From: Chloroflexota bacterium
GTDB lineage: Bacteria > Chloroflexota > Ktedonobacteria > Ktedonobacterales > Ktedonobacteraceae
DNA length: 16,167 bases
Direction of reading: 5' to 3'
Assembly: GCA_005879655.1 (NCBI GenBank)
Contig: VBJK01000066.1
Coordinates: 1 to 16,167, forward strand
Below are positions 14,910 to 16,167 of the stretch, piece after piece. The position numbers and the translations under genes are program-made. Each line of letters begins with the position of its first letter. Within the stretch, counting starts at the first letter, position 1. The notes beneath the pieces are model-generated. The model saw nothing but the letters and a program-made list of their open reading frames with translations. It did not search any database and was not told where the DNA came from.

Positions 14910-15173
14910 TTGGCAACACAGAAGCAGCAAAATGAAAATAAACCACCTATGCAGAACAACACACAGTCGCTGCGTTACCTTTTATTGGTATCTATTGGCT
15001 TGGCATTACTGGGAATAGTGATTGCTTTAACTCTCCCAGCGTTGAATAATCAACAGAACTGGGTTACCATTTTGTCAATTGCTTTGGCTTCCCTTAGCGC
15101 TGTGTTCAGCCTACTCCAATCGCTACCTACGTTGTCCAGAAGAAGCTATAGACCCGGAGCAATTGCAGCTTGA
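14910..15173 (+). CDS. Small two-membrane-segment protein
   Basis: An 87-residue frame opening at TTG 14910, the first possible start after an in-frame TGA, with GAGGG three bases before it. A polar Gln/Asn-rich N-terminus is followed by two membrane segments (about 23-43, LLLVSIGLALLGIVIALTL, and 50-70, WVTILSIALASLSAVFSLLQ) and a short basic tail. The layout resembles the N-terminal anchor of the upstream ATPase, so this may be the same anchor as a separate polypeptide placed before the XRE-ATPase. Its TGA (15171-15173) overlaps the start region of the next frame. The gap 14781-14909 holds a TATAAT at 14783 without a -35 and a 10-base palindrome, CTCTTAAGAG, at 14835-14844, but no gene. The start is uncertain. 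Confidence 0.55.
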   Translation: MATQKQQNENKPPMQNNTQSLRYLLLVSIGLALLGIVIALTLPALNNQQNWVTILSIALASLSAVFSLLQSLPTLSRRSYRPGAIAA

Positions 15174-16098
15174 ACGCCTAAAGATAGGCTGGTCGCAAGA
15201 AAGAGTGGCCTCAGAACTCGGCGTTGACGTGAAGACATATGCTCGTTGGGAGAGAGGAGTCCAAGCGCCCACTGCTGCAACGGCTTGGATGCTTAATCAA
15301 CTTTTTAGAAAAGAGAGTGAGGAAATAGAGGAAAGGCTATTTGAGGAAGAGGAAAGGCTATTAAGAGAGAGAATGTTAGCATTACCCAGCGAGCCGAAAG
15401 AGAGGGGTAAGTTGACGCGAGATTTTAGCGGCTCTCTCTTTCGCGTGAATGAGCAGTTGCTAGAGCCAAACGAGTTTTATGGAAGAGAACAAGAACGCAG
15501 CGAACTGCTGGCAGCAGTGGCACAGGAAGGCTCTATTTCAATTGTAGGACCTGCCAATATCGGTAAAACTTGGCTACTTACATATTTTAGTCTAGTCGCT
15601 CCTGCTAGATTGGGTGGGAAGGTGAGTGTAGGCTATGTAGATGCTGCTCTGCCAGCAAATAATACAGTAAGGGGTTTTGTGAAGGAAGCCCTCAAAGCAC
15701 TTGATGAAGAACCTTTTACTGAATGGAACGTAAATTTAGAGTTTTTTGGAAAATATGTGCACAGATTGCAGGAAGATCGGTTGGTAGTGCTTTGTATTGA
15801 TAATTTTGACAAATTAGCCCAGCGTGAGGGTTTTGATCGCAGTTTTTTTGAAGCCTTGCGTGCTATGGGTCAGAGGGATATGAGTTTTGTGACGGCCAGC
15901 GAAAAAAGGTTGGTGGATATAGTGAGTACAAGTACTCAAAGCAGTCATTTTTTCAATATCTTCAAGCAGATAAAGCTGGCCCCATTTACCAGAGCGGAGG
16001 CCAGGGAGTTTGTTGAGGACAAGGGAATGCGAGCAGGATTTAGTAGGAAAGAGCAAGAATACTTGTTAGAGTACGCTCAGGATCGTATAGGACAGTGA
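15163..16098 (+). CDS. XRE-type HTH plus P-loop ATPase, paralogue of the upstream ATPase, possibly decaying
   Basis: The frame is open from about 15079 to TGA 16096-16098. It encodes an XRE-type HTH (QLERLKIGWSQERVASELGV then TYARWERG, about 15166-15260), a Glu/Arg-rich helix likely to form a coiled coil (about 15310-15380) and an ATPase domain starting at NEFYGREQER. Walker A is GPANIGKTW; Walker B is VLCIDNFD, with Asn where the paralogue has Glu. No ATG lies before the HTH. The natural start position (before DPEQLQLERLK) reads ATA at 15148. The TTG at 15163 is used here, with GGAG three bases upstream and coupling to the overlapping stop of the small membrane ORF. HTH plus ATPase suggests a DNA-binding, ATP-dependent signal transducer; no target is known. 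The frame stops early compared with its paralogue. Confidence 0.7.
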   Translation: MQLERLKIGWSQERVASELGVDVKTYARWERGVQAPTAATAWMLNQLFRKESEEIEERLFEEEERLLRERMLALPSEPKERGKLTRDFSGSLFRVNEQLLEPNEFYGREQERSELLAAVAQEGSISIVGPANIGKTWLLTYFSLVAPARLGGKVSVGYVDAALPANNTVRGFVKEALKALDEEPFTEWNVNLEFFGKYVHRLQEDRLVVLCIDNFDKLAQREGFDRSFFEALRAMGQRDMSFVTASEKRLVDIVSTSTQSSHFFNIFKQIKLAPFTRAEAREFVEDKGMRAGFSRKEQEYLLEYAQDRIGQ

Positions 16099-16167
16099 TT
16101 ACCACTGCACTTGCAACGGGCAGGTAAACTGCTATTAGAGGATAAAAGGAGAGGGGAAGAGGACCTG
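16096..16167 (+). pseudogene. Family-like coding continues in frame beyond a TGA
   Basis: After TGA 16096-16098 the same frame stays open to the window edge and reads LPLHLQRAGKLLLEDK. This aligns with WPVLLEQAGEVI of the paralogue at the matching place. The TGA therefore replaces a sense codon, Trp (TGG) or similar, and truncates the ATPase's C-terminal part. The true end of the gene lies outside the window. Confidence 0.55.

Noticed and set aside
15079..15173. Programmed frameshift fusing the small membrane ORF to the HTH-ATPase
   Set aside because: No recognisable slippery site, and XRE-type HTH domains normally sit at the protein N-terminus; separate coupled ORFs, or a damaged start, explain it more simply.
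1..16167. CRISPR array, tRNA, rRNA or prophage
   Set aside because: No regularly spaced repeats, no cloverleaf-like or rRNA-like segments and no phage structural genes were seen on either strand.

Overview
The window reads as part of a bacterial chromosome with a large signal-transduction repertoire. I infer an environmental bacterium, possibly Chloroflexota (Ktedonobacteria-like). The reasons are a soluble multi-GAF KdpD-like kinase, a Pil-Chp/Pix-type chemosensory cluster, an IS605-type relic, and tandem ATPases of a P-loop type that I associate with that group. The taxonomic assignment is inference only; there is no rRNA or other marker in the window.

Region 1 (1-5489, all minus strand) is a chemosensory gene cluster. 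In transcription order it holds a two-receiver protein, a PATAN/DUF4388 protein, two single-domain CheY-like receivers, a CheW adaptor and a methyl-accepting protein that runs off the left edge. Apart from the first gene, this order matches cyanobacterial pixG-H-I-J(-L) and Pseudomonas pilG-H-I-J(-chpA). The signalling tip of the methyl-accepting protein resembles PilJ, so a type IV pilus or surface-motility pathway is the likely output, with a CheA-type kinase expected just outside the window. The two longest intergenic gaps inside the cluster carry several perfect or near-perfect stem-loops.

Region 2 (5656-9176, minus) is a tightly spaced two-component pair: a soluble GAF-GAF-PAS histidine kinase and an OmpR/KdpE-type response regulator, transcribed toward region 1.

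Region 3 (9326-9846, minus) is a scar. It holds the C-terminal third of an IS200/IS605-type TnpB, whose 3' end folds into nested hairpins like an omega-RNA scaffold, and a degraded fragment of another reading frame.

Region 4 (9847-13286, minus) is a two-gene operon of an MMPL/RND-type exporter and an AttH/CrtC-like lipoprotein, joined by a TAATG stop-start overlap. A divergent control region (13287-13565) holds an extended -10 promoter for each direction and an inverted repeat over the exporter's -10.

Region 5 (13566-16167, plus) holds two related P-loop ATPases. The first is anchored by two N-terminal membrane segments. The second is preceded by a separate two-membrane-segment ORF and carries an XRE-type HTH in front of the ATPase domain. 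The second copy lacks a normal start codon at the expected place and has an in-frame TGA, after which family-like coding continues to the window edge, so it may be decaying.
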